Source: Streptomyces naganishii JCM 4654
Lineage (GTDB): Bacteria > Actinomycetota > Actinomycetes > Streptomycetales > Streptomycetaceae
Direction: 5' to 3'
NCBI RefSeq assembly: GCF_014650575.1
Contig: NZ_BMVF01000001.1
Coordinates: forward strand, 124,001 to 188,000
DNA length: 64,000 nt
The notes below the pieces were generated by a model. That model did not search any database, was not told the origin of the DNA, and worked only from the letters and a program-made list of their open reading frames with translations. Below, piece after piece: positions 1 to 13,712 of this stretch. Position numbers and translations under genes: made by a program. How positions within the stretch are numbered: position 1 is the first letter of the stretch; every line of letters starts with the position of its first letter.

Positions 1-195
1 GCCACCACCTTCATGCTCGACGACCAGAAGTACACGCTCGCCGTCGGCCTGCAGAGCTTCATCAGCGAGCACGACGCCCAGCGCAACCTCATGGCCGCGA
101 CCGCGGTACTGATCGCGATACCCGTCTCGGCCTTCTTCTACCTCGTGCAGAAGAACCTCGTCGCCGGACTCACCGCGGGCGGCACCAAGGGCTGA
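1..195 (+). CDS. malG: MalG-type maltodextrin ABC transporter permease, C-terminal fragment
   Basis: Only the last 64 codons are present; the gene enters from the left edge. The visible part ends in a hydrophobic segment (LIAIPVSAFFYLVQKNLVAG) followed by GLTAGGTKG, the usual tail of MalG/AraQ-type sugar permeases, where the last transmembrane helix is followed by a short cytoplasmic end. In Streptomyces the malEFG operon lies directly upstream of aglA, and here an alpha-glucosidase gene follows 182 bp downstream on the same strand. The protein would sit in the cell membrane and import maltose and maltodextrins with MalE and MalF. The substrate is inferred from the neighbours. Confidence 0.85.
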   Translation, partial: ATTFMLDDQKYTLAVGLQSFISEHDAQRNLMAATAVLIAIPVSAFFYLVQKNLVAGLTAGGTKG

Positions 196-260
196 CCCGC
201 GGGCCGCCGGAACCAGGACTCCCGCGCGCCCCGCGCGCGGGCAGGCGGCCGCGGTGTCCT

Positions 261-284
261 CCCCCAAGCTCTTCGAGCAGGGGG
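261..284. terminator. Hairpin downstream of malG
   Basis: A run of five C, GCTC, a TTC loop, GAGC and a run of five G form an interrupted stem about 65 bp after the permease stop. Similar C-run/TTC/G-run elements are scattered in Streptomyces intergenic regions. It could end malEFG transcription or act as a partial terminator before aglA. There is no T tract, as is usual for this genus. Confidence 0.45.
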
Positions 285-377
285 TGCCCCCAGACCCCGC
301 CGTCACCGCGGCCGCCCGGAACCTGGCCCGGCCCCCACGCCTTTCATGACCCGACCACCCTTACGCACAAGGACGCC

Positions 378-2069
378 ATGAGCCAGCAGCACTCCCCGTC
401 CGGATCCTCCCTGACCGAAGCGGCCGTCGCCACCGTCGCCGCCCCGCCCCGCGACTGGTGGCGGGACGCGGTGATCTACCAGGTCTACCCGCGCAGTTTC
501 GCCGACAGCAACGGCGACGGCATGGGCGACCTGGAGGGCGTACGCTCCCGGCTGCCCTACCTGCGCGACCTCGGTGTGGACGCCGTGTGGCTCAGCCCCT
601 TCTACGCCTCGCCGCAGGCCGACGCCGGCTACGACGTCGCCGACTACCGCGCAGTCGACCCCATGTTCGGCAACCTCCTGGACGCCGACGCCCTGATCCG
701 CGACGCCCACGAGCTGGGCCTGAGGATCATCGTCGACCTCGTCCCCAACCACTCCTCCGACCAGCACGAGTGGTTCCGGCGCGCGGTCGCGGAGGGCCCC
801 GGCTCCCCGCTGCGCGACCGCTACCACTTCCGCCCCGGCAAGGGGAGGAACGGCGAACTGCCGCCCAACGACTGGGAGTCCATCTTCGGCGGCCCGGCCT
901 GGACCCGGGTCACCGAACCGGACGGCACGCCCGGAGAGTGGTACCTGCACCTGTTCGCGCCCGAGCAGCCCGACTTCAACTGGGAACACCCGGCCGTCGG
1001 CGACGAGTTCCGCTCCATCCTGCGCTTCTGGCTCGACATGGGCGTCGACGGCTTCCGCATCGACGTGGCCCACGGGCTCGTCAAGGCGGACGGGCTGCCC
1101 GACCTCGGCACCCACGACCAGCTGAAGCTGCTGGGCAACGATGTCATGCCGTTCTTCGACCAGGACGGCGTGCACGAGGTCTACCGGCAGTGGCGGCTGA
1201 TCCTTGACGAGTACTCCGGGGAGAGGATCTTCGTCGCCGAGGCGTGGACCCCGACCGTCGAGCGCACCGCCCTGTACGTGCGCCCGGACGAGCTGCACCA
1301 GGCCTTCAACTTCCAGTACCTGGGCACCGACTGGGACGCCAAGGAGCTGCGCGCCGTCATCGACCGCACCCTGGAGGCCATGCGCCCGGTCGGTGCCCCG
1401 GCCACCTGGGTGCTGTCCAACCACGACGTCACCCGGCACGCCACCCGCTTCGCCAACCCGCCCGGCCTCGGCACCCAGATCCGCACCGCCGGCGACCGCG
1501 CCCTCGGGCTGCGCCGGGCCCGCGCGGCCACCCTGCTGATGCTGGCGCTGCCCGGTTCCGCCTACGTCTACCAGGGCGAGGAGCTCGGCCTGCCCGACGT
1601 GGTGGACCTGCCCGACGAGGTGCGCCAGGACCCGGCCTACTTCCGGGGCGAGGGCCAGGACGGCTTCCGCGACGGCTGCCGGGTGCCGATCCCGTGGACG
1701 CGCGCCGGCTCCTCGTACGGCTTCGGCAGCGGCGGCAGCTGGCTTCCGCAGCCGGCGGGCTGGGGGGAGCTGAGCGTGGAGGCGCAGACCGGGGTTCCCG
1801 GCTCGACGCTGGAGCTGTACCGCGAGGCGCTGGCCGCGCGCCGGTCCCGGCCGGACCTCGGCGCGGGCGAGGCGGTGGAGTGGCTGCGGGCGCCCGAGGG
1901 CGTGCTGGCCTTCCGGCGCGGGGAGTTCGTGTGCGTGGCGAACACCGGCGGGGAGGCGGTCACGACCCCGGCGTACGGCCGTCTGCTGCTGGCGAGCGGG
2001 GAGATCACGGAGGCCGACGGCGAGGCCAAGGTGCCCGCCGACACGACCGTGTGGTGGACCACCGGCTGA
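378..2069 (+). CDS. aglA: Alpha-glucosidase, GH13 family (AglA)
   Basis: A 563-residue cytoplasmic GH13 enzyme with no signal peptide. It should hydrolyse maltose and short maltodextrins to glucose after import. The four GH13 regions are intact: DLVPNH at 120-125, GFRIDVAH at 225-232 with nucleophile D229, VAEAW with acid/base E288, and LSNHD with transition-state D350. The motif NGDGMGDLEG near residue 45 is the Ca-binding signature of the oligo-1,6-glucosidase/alpha-glucosidase subfamily. AAGGA lies 4 bases before the ATG. It follows the mal permease on the same strand, so it is probably expressed with the maltose regulon under MalR. Exo-specificity is inferred from subfamily and context; a related alpha-glycosidase specificity cannot be excluded. 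Confidence 0.93.
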   Translation: MSQQHSPSGSSLTEAAVATVAAPPRDWWRDAVIYQVYPRSFADSNGDGMGDLEGVRSRLPYLRDLGVDAVWLSPFYASPQADAGYDVADYRAVDPMFGNLLDADALIRDAHELGLRIIVDLVPNHSSDQHEWFRRAVAEGPGSPLRDRYHFRPGKGRNGELPPNDWESIFGGPAWTRVTEPDGTPGEWYLHLFAPEQPDFNWEHPAVGDEFRSILRFWLDMGVDGFRIDVAHGLVKADGLPDLGTHDQLKLLGNDVMPFFDQDGVHEVYRQWRLILDEYSGERIFVAEAWTPTVERTALYVRPDELHQAFNFQYLGTDWDAKELRAVIDRTLEAMRPVGAPATWVLSNHDVTRHATRFANPPGLGTQIRTAGDRALGLRRARAATLLMLALPGSAYVYQGEELGLPDVVDLPDEVRQDPAYFRGEGQDGFRDGCRVPIPWTRAGSSYGFGSGGSWLPQPAGWGELSVEAQTGVPGSTLELYREALAARRSRPDLGAGEAVEWLRAPEGVLAFRRGEFVCVANTGGEAVTTPAYGRLLLASGEITEADGEAKVPADTTVWWTTG

Positions 2070-2100
2070 GCATTGCCGCAAGGACTTTCGTCCGGTTTCA

Positions 2101-2133
2101 GTGGCCCGCCGTTCCATGGTGACGGCGGGCCAC
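2101..2133. terminator. Terminator after aglA
   Basis: A perfect 12-bp stem (GTGGCCCGCCGT and its complement) with a 9-nt loop starts 31 bp after the aglA stop codon. It separates aglA from the next, independently promoted amylase gene. The rest of the 362-bp gap (2070-2431) holds the candidate sugar-responsive operator and repeated TCCCTCGAAG-like runs near 2333-2355, but no gene. Confidence 0.65.
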
Positions 2134-2272
2134 TTCGTGTGGGCACGGGCGGCACTCCAGCTCAACTGGCCCTATACGGCCCGTATTTCGCGTAGGTGAC
2201 AGGAGCATGTCGAGGGTATTGACCGCCGGGGGCGGGGCTCGTACGGTCTGCTGCACTGCGAGTGGTTGAAAA

Positions 2273-2282
2273 CTTGCAGCAA
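2273..2282. promoter_or_regulatory. Candidate MalR/LacI-type operator upstream of amylase
   Basis: CTTGCAGCAA is a near-palindrome 150 bp before the amylase start. A sister element, CTTGCTGCAA, lies before the pullulanase gene. CTTGCAG repeats are known in Streptomyces alpha-amylase promoters as sites for the LacI-family regulator MalR/Reg1. The match to that motif is from memory; binding is inferred. Confidence 0.5.
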
Positions 2283-2431
2283 CTCCCTTCAAGGGGTCCG
2301 GTCCTCCCCAGGATCTTCCCGGACCCATGAGTCCCTCGAAGTCCCTCGAATCCCTTGAGTTGCCCGGATTTCCGCGCATCTCCGGGGCCCTCGGGGTCTT
2401 CGAGTCCTTCAACGGAGAAGGAAACCCCCAC

Positions 2432-3814
2432 ATGGCCAACAGAGCCCTCTCCGGCGCGCTCGCCCTCGTGGCCGCCGCGTCGGCCGCACTAGCCGTCCCC
2501 GCGGGGACCGCCCACGCGGCGCCGCCCGGCACCAAGGACGTCACCGCGGTGCTCTTCGAATGGAACTACGCCTCGGTCGCCAAGGAGTGCACCGGCACCC
2601 TCGGCCCGGCCGGCTACGGGTACGTCCAGGTCTCACCGCCCGCCGAGCACATCCAGGGCCCGCAATGGTGGACGTCCTACCAGCCCGTCAGCTACAGGAT
2701 CGCCGGCCGGCTCGGCGACCGCGCCTCCTTCCAGAACATGGTGAACACCTGCCACGCGGCGGGCGTGAAGGTCGTCGTCGACACCGTCATCAACCACATG
2801 TCGGCGGGCAGCGGCACCGGCACGGGCGGGTCCTCGTACACCAAGTACGACTACCCGGGCCTGTACTCGGTGTACGACTTCGACGACTGCATGTCCCCGG
2901 TCAACAACTACCAGGACCGGTGGAACGTGCAGCACTGCGAGCTGGTCGGCCTGGCCGACCTCGACACCGGCGAGGAGTACGTCCGCAAGACCATCGCCGG
3001 CTACATGAACGACCTGCTCTCCCTCGGCGTCGACGGCTTCCGCATCGACGCCGCCAAGCACATCCCGGCCGACGACCTCGCCAACATCAAGTCCCGCCTG
3101 ACCAACCCCGGCGCCTACTGGAAGCAGGAGGTCATCTACGGCGCAGGCGAGGCGGTCCAGCCCACCGAGTACACCGGCAACGGCGACGTCCAGGAGTTCC
3201 GCTACGCCTTCGACCTCAAGCGGGTCTTCAACAACGAGAAGCTCGCCTACCTGAACAACTTCGGCGAGGGCTGGGGCTACCTGAGCAACTCGGTGGCCGG
3301 CGTCTTCGTCGACAACCACGACACCGAGCGCAACGGCTCCACCCTCAACTACAAGGACGGCGCCAAGTACACCCTGGCGAACGTCTTCATGCTCGCCTGG
3401 CCCTACGGCGCCCCCGACATCAACTCCGGCTACGAGTGGTCCGACACGGACGCGGGACCGCCCAACGGGGGCCAGGTGAACGCCTGCTGGCAGGACGGCT
3501 GGAAGTGCCAGCACAAGTGGCCGGAGATCATCTCCATGGTCGCCTTCCGCAACGCCACGCGCGGCCAGCCGGTGACCAACTGGTGGGACGACGGCAACAA
3601 CGCCATCGCCTTCGGCCGGGGCGGCAGGGGCTTCGTGGCCATCAACCACGAGTCGTACGGCGTCAGCCGCACCTACGAGACCTCGCTGCCCGCGGGCACC
3701 TACTGCGACGTGCAGAACAACACCACGGTGACCGTCAACGGCTCCGGGCAGCTCACCGCCGCCCTGGGCCCCGACACGGCACTGGCCGTCTACGCGGGCA
3801 AGCCGAGCTGCTGA
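2432..3814 (+). CDS. Secreted alpha-amylase, GH13 family
   Basis: A 460-residue endo-acting alpha-amylase. The ATG at 2432 is chosen because GGAGAAGGA precedes it by about 9 bases and it starts a clean signal peptide ([12 protein letters not shown] to AHA, cleavage near residue 29); an in-frame ATG further upstream would bury that signal. GH13 regions: DTVINH at 117-122, GFRIDAAKH with nucleophile D206, YGAGE with E240, and FVDNHD with D297. The arrangement resembles actinobacterial and animal-type (GH13_32/GH13_24-like) amylases. The protein ends at residue 460 in VYAGKPSC, so it lacks the C-terminal CBM20 starch-binding domain found in some Streptomyces amylases. It would feed the mal transporter and the pullulanase that follows. 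Confidence 0.95.
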   Translation: MANRALSGALALVAAASAALAVPAGTAHAAPPGTKDVTAVLFEWNYASVAKECTGTLGPAGYGYVQVSPPAEHIQGPQWWTSYQPVSYRIAGRLGDRASFQNMVNTCHAAGVKVVVDTVINHMSAGSGTGTGGSSYTKYDYPGLYSVYDFDDCMSPVNNYQDRWNVQHCELVGLADLDTGEEYVRKTIAGYMNDLLSLGVDGFRIDAAKHIPADDLANIKSRLTNPGAYWKQEVIYGAGEAVQPTEYTGNGDVQEFRYAFDLKRVFNNEKLAYLNNFGEGWGYLSNSVAGVFVDNHDTERNGSTLNYKDGAKYTLANVFMLAWPYGAPDINSGYEWSDTDAGPPNGGQVNACWQDGWKCQHKWPEIISMVAFRNATRGQPVTNWWDDGNNAIAFGRGGRGFVAINHESYGVSRTYETSLPAGTYCDVQNNTTVTVNGSGQLTAALGPDTALAVYAGKPSC

Positions 3815-3863
3815 GCTGGGCCGCTGACGGTACGTGAAACTTCTTTCTCCAAGTTTCACAAGT

Positions 3864-3873
3864 CTTGCTGCAA
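3864..3873. promoter_or_regulatory. Candidate MalR/LacI-type operator upstream of pullulanase
   Basis: CTTGCTGCAA, differing at one base from the element before the amylase gene, lies 70 bp before the pullulanase start. In both places a C/T-rich stretch and a GGTCC/GGTCCC follow, so the two promoter regions look related. Shared control by the maltose repressor is inferred. Confidence 0.5.
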
Positions 3874-3943
3874 CCCTTTCGTGGGCGGTACGGTCCCGGC
3901 GGGGTCGACCCAATGAGCCATGAATCGCAAGGAGTTCCCGCCT

Positions 3944-9364
<5,421 letters not shown>

Positions 9365-9400
9365 GCTGAGCAGCGGACAGCCGGAAAAGCAGGAGTGCAC

Positions 9401-9757
9401 ATGCCGCAGATCACCGTCGACTACTCGGAGCGGCTCGCGGACGCCTTCGACCGGCGGGCCTTCGCCGTCGAGGCGCACGCCCGCGCGGTCGAGATCGCGG
9501 ACGCGAAGCCCCCGGCGTGCAAGACGCGGTTCCGTCGGACCGAGGACACCGTCGTCGGCCCGGACACCGAGGGCCACGCGATCGTGCACGTCACCATCGG
9601 CCTGCTGGCCGGGCGCACCGAGGAGACCAAGGCGCGCCTGGCCGAGGCCGTGCTGGAGGCGCTGCGCGCGCACGTGAAGCCGGTGGAGGGGCTGGCGCTG
9701 CACGCGTCGGCCGAGGTCCGCGACCTCGACCCCTCCTACCGGAAGTACGACGCCTGA
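9401..9757 (+). CDS. 5-carboxymethyl-2-hydroxymuconate isomerase-like tautomerase
   Basis: A 118-residue protein beginning MPQITVDYSERL. Pro2, which becomes the N-terminus after Met removal, is the catalytic base in the tautomerase/CHMI superfamily, and length and overall pattern fit the CHMI family. AGGAG lies just upstream; ATG 9401 is preferred over GTG 9395, which overlaps that site. In other bacteria CHMI acts in homoprotocatechuate breakdown, but no catabolic partner genes lie nearby, so the substrate is unknown. The gene sits 37 bp after the pullulanase gene and may be cotranscribed with it. Confidence 0.75.
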   Translation: MPQITVDYSERLADAFDRRAFAVEAHARAVEIADAKPPACKTRFRRTEDTVVGPDTEGHAIVHVTIGLLAGRTEETKARLAEAVLEALRAHVKPVEGLALHASAEVRDLDPSYRKYDA

Positions 9758-9773
9758 GCCCGCGGGGCTCCCG

Positions 9774-9809
9774 AGCGGTTCAGGCGGTTCAGAAGACTCA
9801 GGCGGTTCA
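9774..9809. repeat. 9-bp tandem repeat overlapping a stop codon
   Basis: Four copies (one variant) of GGCGGTTCA. On the minus strand each copy reads TGAACCGCC, so the TetR stop codon lies in the last copy and the following copies give further in-frame TGA codons. Confidence 0.8.
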
Positions 9810-10496
9810 GGAGGCGAGCGTGACGAGCCGGCCGAGCAGGTCCCCGAAGGGGCCCTCGGCCGGCTCCGCCTTGAAGACCCGGCGGACGAGCGCGCCCATC
9901 TCCTCGTCCTGCGCGGCGCCGACCACCGCGAGCGCGGCGAAGTCGTGCACCAGCTGGACCTCCAGCTCGGCACGCGGGATGCGCCGGCCGTCCAGCCAGA
10001 TCAGCGCCGTCGACTCGGCGAGCGAGATCCACGAGCGGACGACGAGTTCCAGCCGCGCGGGCGGGTTCTCGACGCCGAGGTGCGCGACGATCTGGTCGTA
10101 GGCGGCCTGCCGTACGGAGTCGATGAGCGCGTTGGTCGTCGAGGAGCCGACCGCCGGGCCGCCGCGCATGAGCGCGGAGAAACCGGGGCCGTGATCGTCC
10201 ACGAAGTCGAAGTACCGGCGCATCACGCGCAGCAGCCGGGCGCCCAGCGGGCCCTCGTGCGGCTCCGCGAAACGGGCCGCGAGGTCGTCCGCGGCACGCT
10301 GCAACGCGGCCTCGTACAGGCTGAGTTTGCCGGGGAAGTAGTGGTAGACCAGCGGTCGGGAGATGCCCGCCGCCGACGCTATCTCGTCGATGGAGACCTC
10401 GTCCGGCGAGCGACGGCTGAACAGTTCGAGGGCGACGCCGATCAACTGCTGCCGCCGCTCGTCCACTCCCATTCTGCGGCGAACCCCGGTAGTCAT
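9807..10496 (-). CDS. TetR family transcriptional regulator
   Basis: About 229 residues. The N-terminal helix-turn-helix is clear (SIDEIASAAGISRPLVYHYF, around residues 37-56), followed by an all-helical ligand and dimer domain typical of TetR proteins. ATG 10496 is preferred over GTG 10502 because GTAGGG lies about 7 bases before it. The C-terminal half (residues 80-180) resembles the groups annotated as TetR_C in actinobacteria, often lipid or drug responsive. It is convergent with the tautomerase gene and has no obvious target next to it apart from itself. The ligand is unknown. Confidence 0.9.
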   Translation of the reverse strand: MTTGVRRRMGVDERRQQLIGVALELFSRRSPDEVSIDEIASAAGISRPLVYHYFPGKLSLYEAALQRAADDLAARFAEPHEGPLGARLLRVMRRYFDFVDDHGPGFSALMRGGPAVGSSTTNALIDSVRQAAYDQIVAHLGVENPPARLELVVRSWISLAESTALIWLDGRRIPRAELEVQLVHDFAALAVVGAAQDEEMGALVRRVFKAEPAEGPFGDLLGRLVTLAS

Positions 10497-10565
10497 ACGC
10501 ACACCCTACCGATCGATTCCAGCCTCGAACGGACGGGATCGGACACGGTGTTCGCGCGGGCTCGG

Positions 10566-12482
10566 CTATCGCAGGGGCTCGACCGGCCTGCCGTCCGCCA
10601 GGGTGCCCTTCAGGGTGGCCTGGGCGCCCCGGGTCGCCGCCACGGCCAGCAGATGGCCCTGGGAGGCCCCGCGGACCCCGCCCGAGGCGTTGATCGACTC
10701 CGTGTCCCGGCTGCCCGCCGCGAGCAGGTACCAGTCGCCGGCCCCCGACTTCCACAGCACCCCGGCCAGCACGTGCGGATCGCGGGCGCCGCAGTCCGGC
10801 ACGTCCTCGCCCTGCGCGGCCACCGCCGCGTACTTCCCGCCGGGGGCGCGGAACTGGGCCAGCACCCGCGGGCCGTCGCCGCGCCAGGTGTCGGCCCGGG
10901 TGCACGCCCAGGTGGCGGTGCCGCTCGCGTCGGGCAGCGGCTGCTCGGCGTACTCCCAGGTGTTGACCGACCGCACGCCCTGCGCGCGCACCGCGGCGAG
11001 CCCGCAGGCCAGCGGCGCCCAGGCGCGCAGCCCGGCCTCCCCGGACACCTCGTGCGGGGCGGTGGGCCGGCCGGTGGTGAGCCCGGCCGGGACCAGCTCG
11101 CCGAGGTCGGTCAGCAGGTGCGTGCCAGAGGCGCCGGTCAGCTGGAGCACGTGCCACGAGGCGCAGGCGCCGGTCTGCTGGACAGGGCTCGCCAGCGACC
11201 CGGTGACCCCGTCCGTCAGGCCCAGGTCCACGGGTGCGGCGGCGGGCTTCATCAGGTCCCGTTCGGCGGCCCCGCGCACCCAGGGCGCGGCGAGATAGCG
11301 GACGTTGCCGTCGGAGCGGCCGAGGACGACGGCCGCCGCCCGCCCGCCGGCGGCGCCGTCGACCCGCGCGAGGTCCAGGACCGCGCCGGCGGTCGAGTCC
11401 TTCGGCTCGGCGTAGCGGGCGATGCGCAGTCCGTCGTAGAGGAGGACCACGCGCGCGTGGTCCACGGTGCCCGCGTAGAGCAGCTGGGGCGGTCCGGCGG
11501 GGCCGCCGGAGGCGGTGCCGGGGGTGGCCGAGACGCGCACGGACTCGCCGGGGCGCGCCCAGACGGCCAGGGCGCGCCGCAGCAGGGCCGTGTCCGCGGT
11601 GAGGCCGCCGCGCGCGGGCCAGACCGAGAAGTCCAGGCGCGCGGAAGTCCGCCAGGCGGTGGGCGCGGCCCTGACCAGCCGGCCCGGGTCGAGCGCGGCC
11701 TCGGCGGAGGGGTTGCGGGCGTAGGCGGGCGCGGCGGCGCCGTCGGGGCCCCAGCCGCCGCCGGGCAGGACGAGGAGCGCCCCGCACACGGCGAGGGCCG
11801 CGGCGGCGGCGAGCGCGGCCCTGGTGTGCCGGCGGCGGCGCATCAGGTCGGTGGGCCGGGCCTGGAGCGAGCAGGGGTCGAACTCGGGGGACTCCAGCAG
11901 CGCGTACTGCGCGGGGACGCGGTCGGCCTGGCGCAGCGCGGCGCCCGGGTCGGCCACGCCCGCCGCGTCCAGCACCTCGCGCACGGTGTGGTCGGCGAGC
12001 TTCTCCAGTCCGCGCAGGACGTACGCGGCGCGGGCCGGCCCCGGCAGGGCGGCGAGCCGCTGGTCCAGGGCCAGCTCGTCGGCGCCGCCCGAGCGCGGGA
12101 ACAGCCTCAGCCCCCACACCTGGGGCAGCAGCGGGGGCAGTTGGGCGCTCAGCGAGCGGGACCGGCCTGCCCGGGGACGGTCCGCCTCCAGGGCGGCGCG
12201 GACGACGTGGAGGCGGACGTAGGAGTAACCCGGGTCGGTGCCGCGGCCGGTGGACTGGGCCGGGATCGCCTGCGCCGGGGAGCTGCCGCGGGGGAGCGCC
12301 CGCTGGACCAGGGCGTGCGCGGTCAGGACCCGCCGGCCCCGGCCCAGCCGCGGCGGCAGCACCAGGTAGGCGAGCCGGACCAGCCGCGGGTAGTGCTCGA
12401 CGAGCGCGGCCTCCGCCTGCTCGACGTCGACGAGCGGCTCGGAGGAGGACGAGGGGCGCGGGGCGACATCCTGTGACTGCAC
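10566..12482 (-). CDS. Membrane protein with degenerate sigma-70-like N-terminus
   Basis: A 638-residue protein with three parts. Residues 20-200 resemble an ECF sigma factor layout: HYPRLVRLAYLVLPPRLGR looks like region 2, and LPGPARAAYVLRGLEKLADH with a following helix looks like region 4. A basic stretch (MRRRRHTR) then leads into one transmembrane helix at about 221-240 (ALAAAAALAVCGALLVLPGG). Residues 245-638 would lie outside the membrane and contain several Cys (GACASW, ACGLAA, TWACTR, PDCGAR) but no domain I recognise. The start is GTG with a weak ribosome site. The sigma-like part lacks strong DNA-binding features, so it may be a membrane-tethered relic or regulator. Function unknown. 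Confidence 0.7.
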   Translation of the reverse strand: MQSQDVAPRPSSSSEPLVDVEQAEAALVEHYPRLVRLAYLVLPPRLGRGRRVLTAHALVQRALPRGSSPAQAIPAQSTGRGTDPGYSYVRLHVVRAALEADRPRAGRSRSLSAQLPPLLPQVWGLRLFPRSGGADELALDQRLAALPGPARAAYVLRGLEKLADHTVREVLDAAGVADPGAALRQADRVPAQYALLESPEFDPCSLQARPTDLMRRRRHTRAALAAAAALAVCGALLVLPGGGWGPDGAAAPAYARNPSAEAALDPGRLVRAAPTAWRTSARLDFSVWPARGGLTADTALLRRALAVWARPGESVRVSATPGTASGGPAGPPQLLYAGTVDHARVVLLYDGLRIARYAEPKDSTAGAVLDLARVDGAAGGRAAAVVLGRSDGNVRYLAAPWVRGAAERDLMKPAAAPVDLGLTDGVTGSLASPVQQTGACASWHVLQLTGASGTHLLTDLGELVPAGLTTGRPTAPHEVSGEAGLRAWAPLACGLAAVRAQGVRSVNTWEYAEQPLPDASGTATWACTRADTWRGDGPRVLAQFRAPGGKYAAVAAQGEDVPDCGARDPHVLAGVLWKSGAGDWYLLAAGSRDTESINASGGVRGASQGHLLAVAATRGAQATLKGTLADGRPVEPLR

Positions 12483-12532
12483 GTATCGCAGAACGAGCGA
12501 ACCGGTGGTTGGTCACCCGCCACCCGTGCGAC

Positions 12533-13033
12533 TCAGGCGTCCGAAGCCACCAGCAGGCGCGCGTAGTTCGCCATCGACCGCTGGTAGCGGGGGAGATGGG
12601 GGGCGAGGGCGCCCAGCACGAGGGACAGGCCCTCGCGGTCCCGGCCGAGGCTGGACAGGCACAGCGCCAGACACGCCCGTACGGCGTCGTCCAACTCGTC
12701 CGAGGGCGCGTCGAGTTCGGGGGTCAGCAGCTCGACGCCCTCCGCCGCCCGCCCGGTGTTGCGCAGCGAACTGGCCAGCTGGATCCGGGCCCGCCGCCCC
12801 CGGTAGCCGCTGAGCCCCCGCTCCAGCGCCTCCCGGTACAACGGCACCGCACGGTCGGAGTGGCCCGTGGAGTCCCAGGCACAGGCCCGCTCGAAGGGGC
12901 CGAGCGGGCTGTGGGCGGGCAGTTCGGCGACGAGGGCGTCGATCTCCGCGCGGAACGCGGGGGCCTCGTCCTCGCCGTAGTCGTCGAAGCGGGCCCAGGC
13001 GGCGGCCACGCGGTCTTCCCAGTCCTGGTTCAC
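12533..13033 (-). CDS. Tetratricopeptide-repeat protein
   Basis: A 166-residue soluble helical protein starting GTG 13033 (VNQDWEDRVAAAWARF), preceded by GAGGG; longer upstream in-frame extensions would run into the divergent lipoprotein gene. Paired helices (PFERACAWDSTGHSDRAVPL and RARIQLASSLRNTGRAAEG) fit the TPR spacing of a repeated A-x-x-x-x-G-x-x-x-x-A pattern. TPR proteins of this size usually act as binding adaptors. It lies downstream of nothing on its own strand within 140 bp, so it is probably monocistronic. Partner unknown. Confidence 0.8.
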   Translation of the reverse strand: MNQDWEDRVAAAWARFDDYGEDEAPAFRAEIDALVAELPAHSPLGPFERACAWDSTGHSDRAVPLYREALERGLSGYRGRRARIQLASSLRNTGRAAEGVELLTPELDAPSDELDDAVRACLALCLSSLGRDREGLSLVLGALAPHLPRYQRSMANYARLLVASDA

Positions 13034-13175
13034 CGGCCCACCCTCGCACGGATGTGCCCGGGCGGCCCACTGATTTGAGCGCCGGGGGTCCCTTGCCCGT
13101 ATCGAAGGGCGGGGCTCCTCGCCGGGGGCTCTCCGCGGCGTGCTCGAGCGTGATGCGTGAAGACCGGAGGAACTG

Positions 13176-13583
13176 ATGAGGGTGACCCGACCGATGCTCG
13201 CGGTGGCCGGAGCCGCGGTGGCGACGGCGGTGCTGGCGGGCTGCGGCTCCGGTGGCGACGCGGCCGCGAAGGCGCCGCCGACGGCGACCGGCAGCCTGGA
13301 GAGCCTCGCCGCCCAGGTGAAGTGCAAGCCGGACATCCAGACCGACGCCGACACCATCCGGCAGGCCATCTGCACCAACCCCGCCGGCAAGTTCGTCCTC
13401 GCCACCTTCTCCACCGACCGCGGCCAGCGCGAGTGGATCAACGAGGCCAAGGACTACGGCGGTTTCTACCTGGTCGGCCGCAAGTGGGTCGCCGTCGGCG
13501 ACGACGGCGTGGTCACCGCGCTGCGCGGCACCCTCGGCGGCGACGTGGAGATCGGCGCCGACCACCACGCGCACACGGGCTGA
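13176..13583 (+). CDS. Small secreted lipoprotein, unknown function
   Basis: A 135-residue protein with a lipoprotein signal: MRVTRPMLAVAGAAVATAVLAGC, where LAGC is the lipobox and Cys23 the lipidation site. GGAGG lies 6 bases before the ATG. The mature part, about 110 residues, has two more Cys (VKCKPD and AICTNP) that could form a disulfide, and conserved-looking aromatic positions (FVLATFSTD, GGFYLVGRKW). No enzymatic motif is visible. It is divergent from the TPR gene across a 142-bp promoter region and is followed by a very strong terminator, so it is a single-gene unit anchored to the outer face of the membrane. Confidence 0.8.
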   Translation: MRVTRPMLAVAGAAVATAVLAGCGSGGDAAAKAPPTATGSLESLAAQVKCKPDIQTDADTIRQAICTNPAGKFVLATFSTDRGQREWINEAKDYGGFYLVGRKWVAVGDDGVVTALRGTLGGDVEIGADHHAHTG

Positions 13584-13599
13584 GCCCGGGAGCACACGC

Positions 13600-13639
13600 G
13601 AGAAGGCCGGCGGCGGGATCTCCCGCCGCCGGCCTTCTC
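13600..13639. terminator. Strong bidirectional terminator
   Basis: A perfect inverted repeat: 19-nt arms from GAGAAGGCCGG to its complement, with only TC between them. It lies 17 bp after the lipoprotein stop and before the stop of the convergent DUF1996 gene, so it can serve both. Confidence 0.85.
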
Positions 13640-13640
13640 A

Positions 13641-13712
13641 GTGAACCACTGGATCACTGGACGAGTGGACCGGTGGCTCACTGGTCACCGGCTCAGTGCG
13701 TCACTGGCACCG
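13641..13712. repeat. Degenerate ACTGG repeats at the 3' end of the DUF1996 gene
   Basis: CACTGG or GGTCAC-like words recur about eight times (CCACTGGATCACTGG, GGCTCACTGGTCACCGG, GTCACTGGCAC). The stop codon of the minus-strand gene is inside this stretch. Confidence 0.55.

Noticed and set aside
303..2165. 620-codon minus-strand frame opposite aglA
   Set aside because: GC-driven shadow; aglA on the plus strand has all catalytic motifs and a ribosome site.
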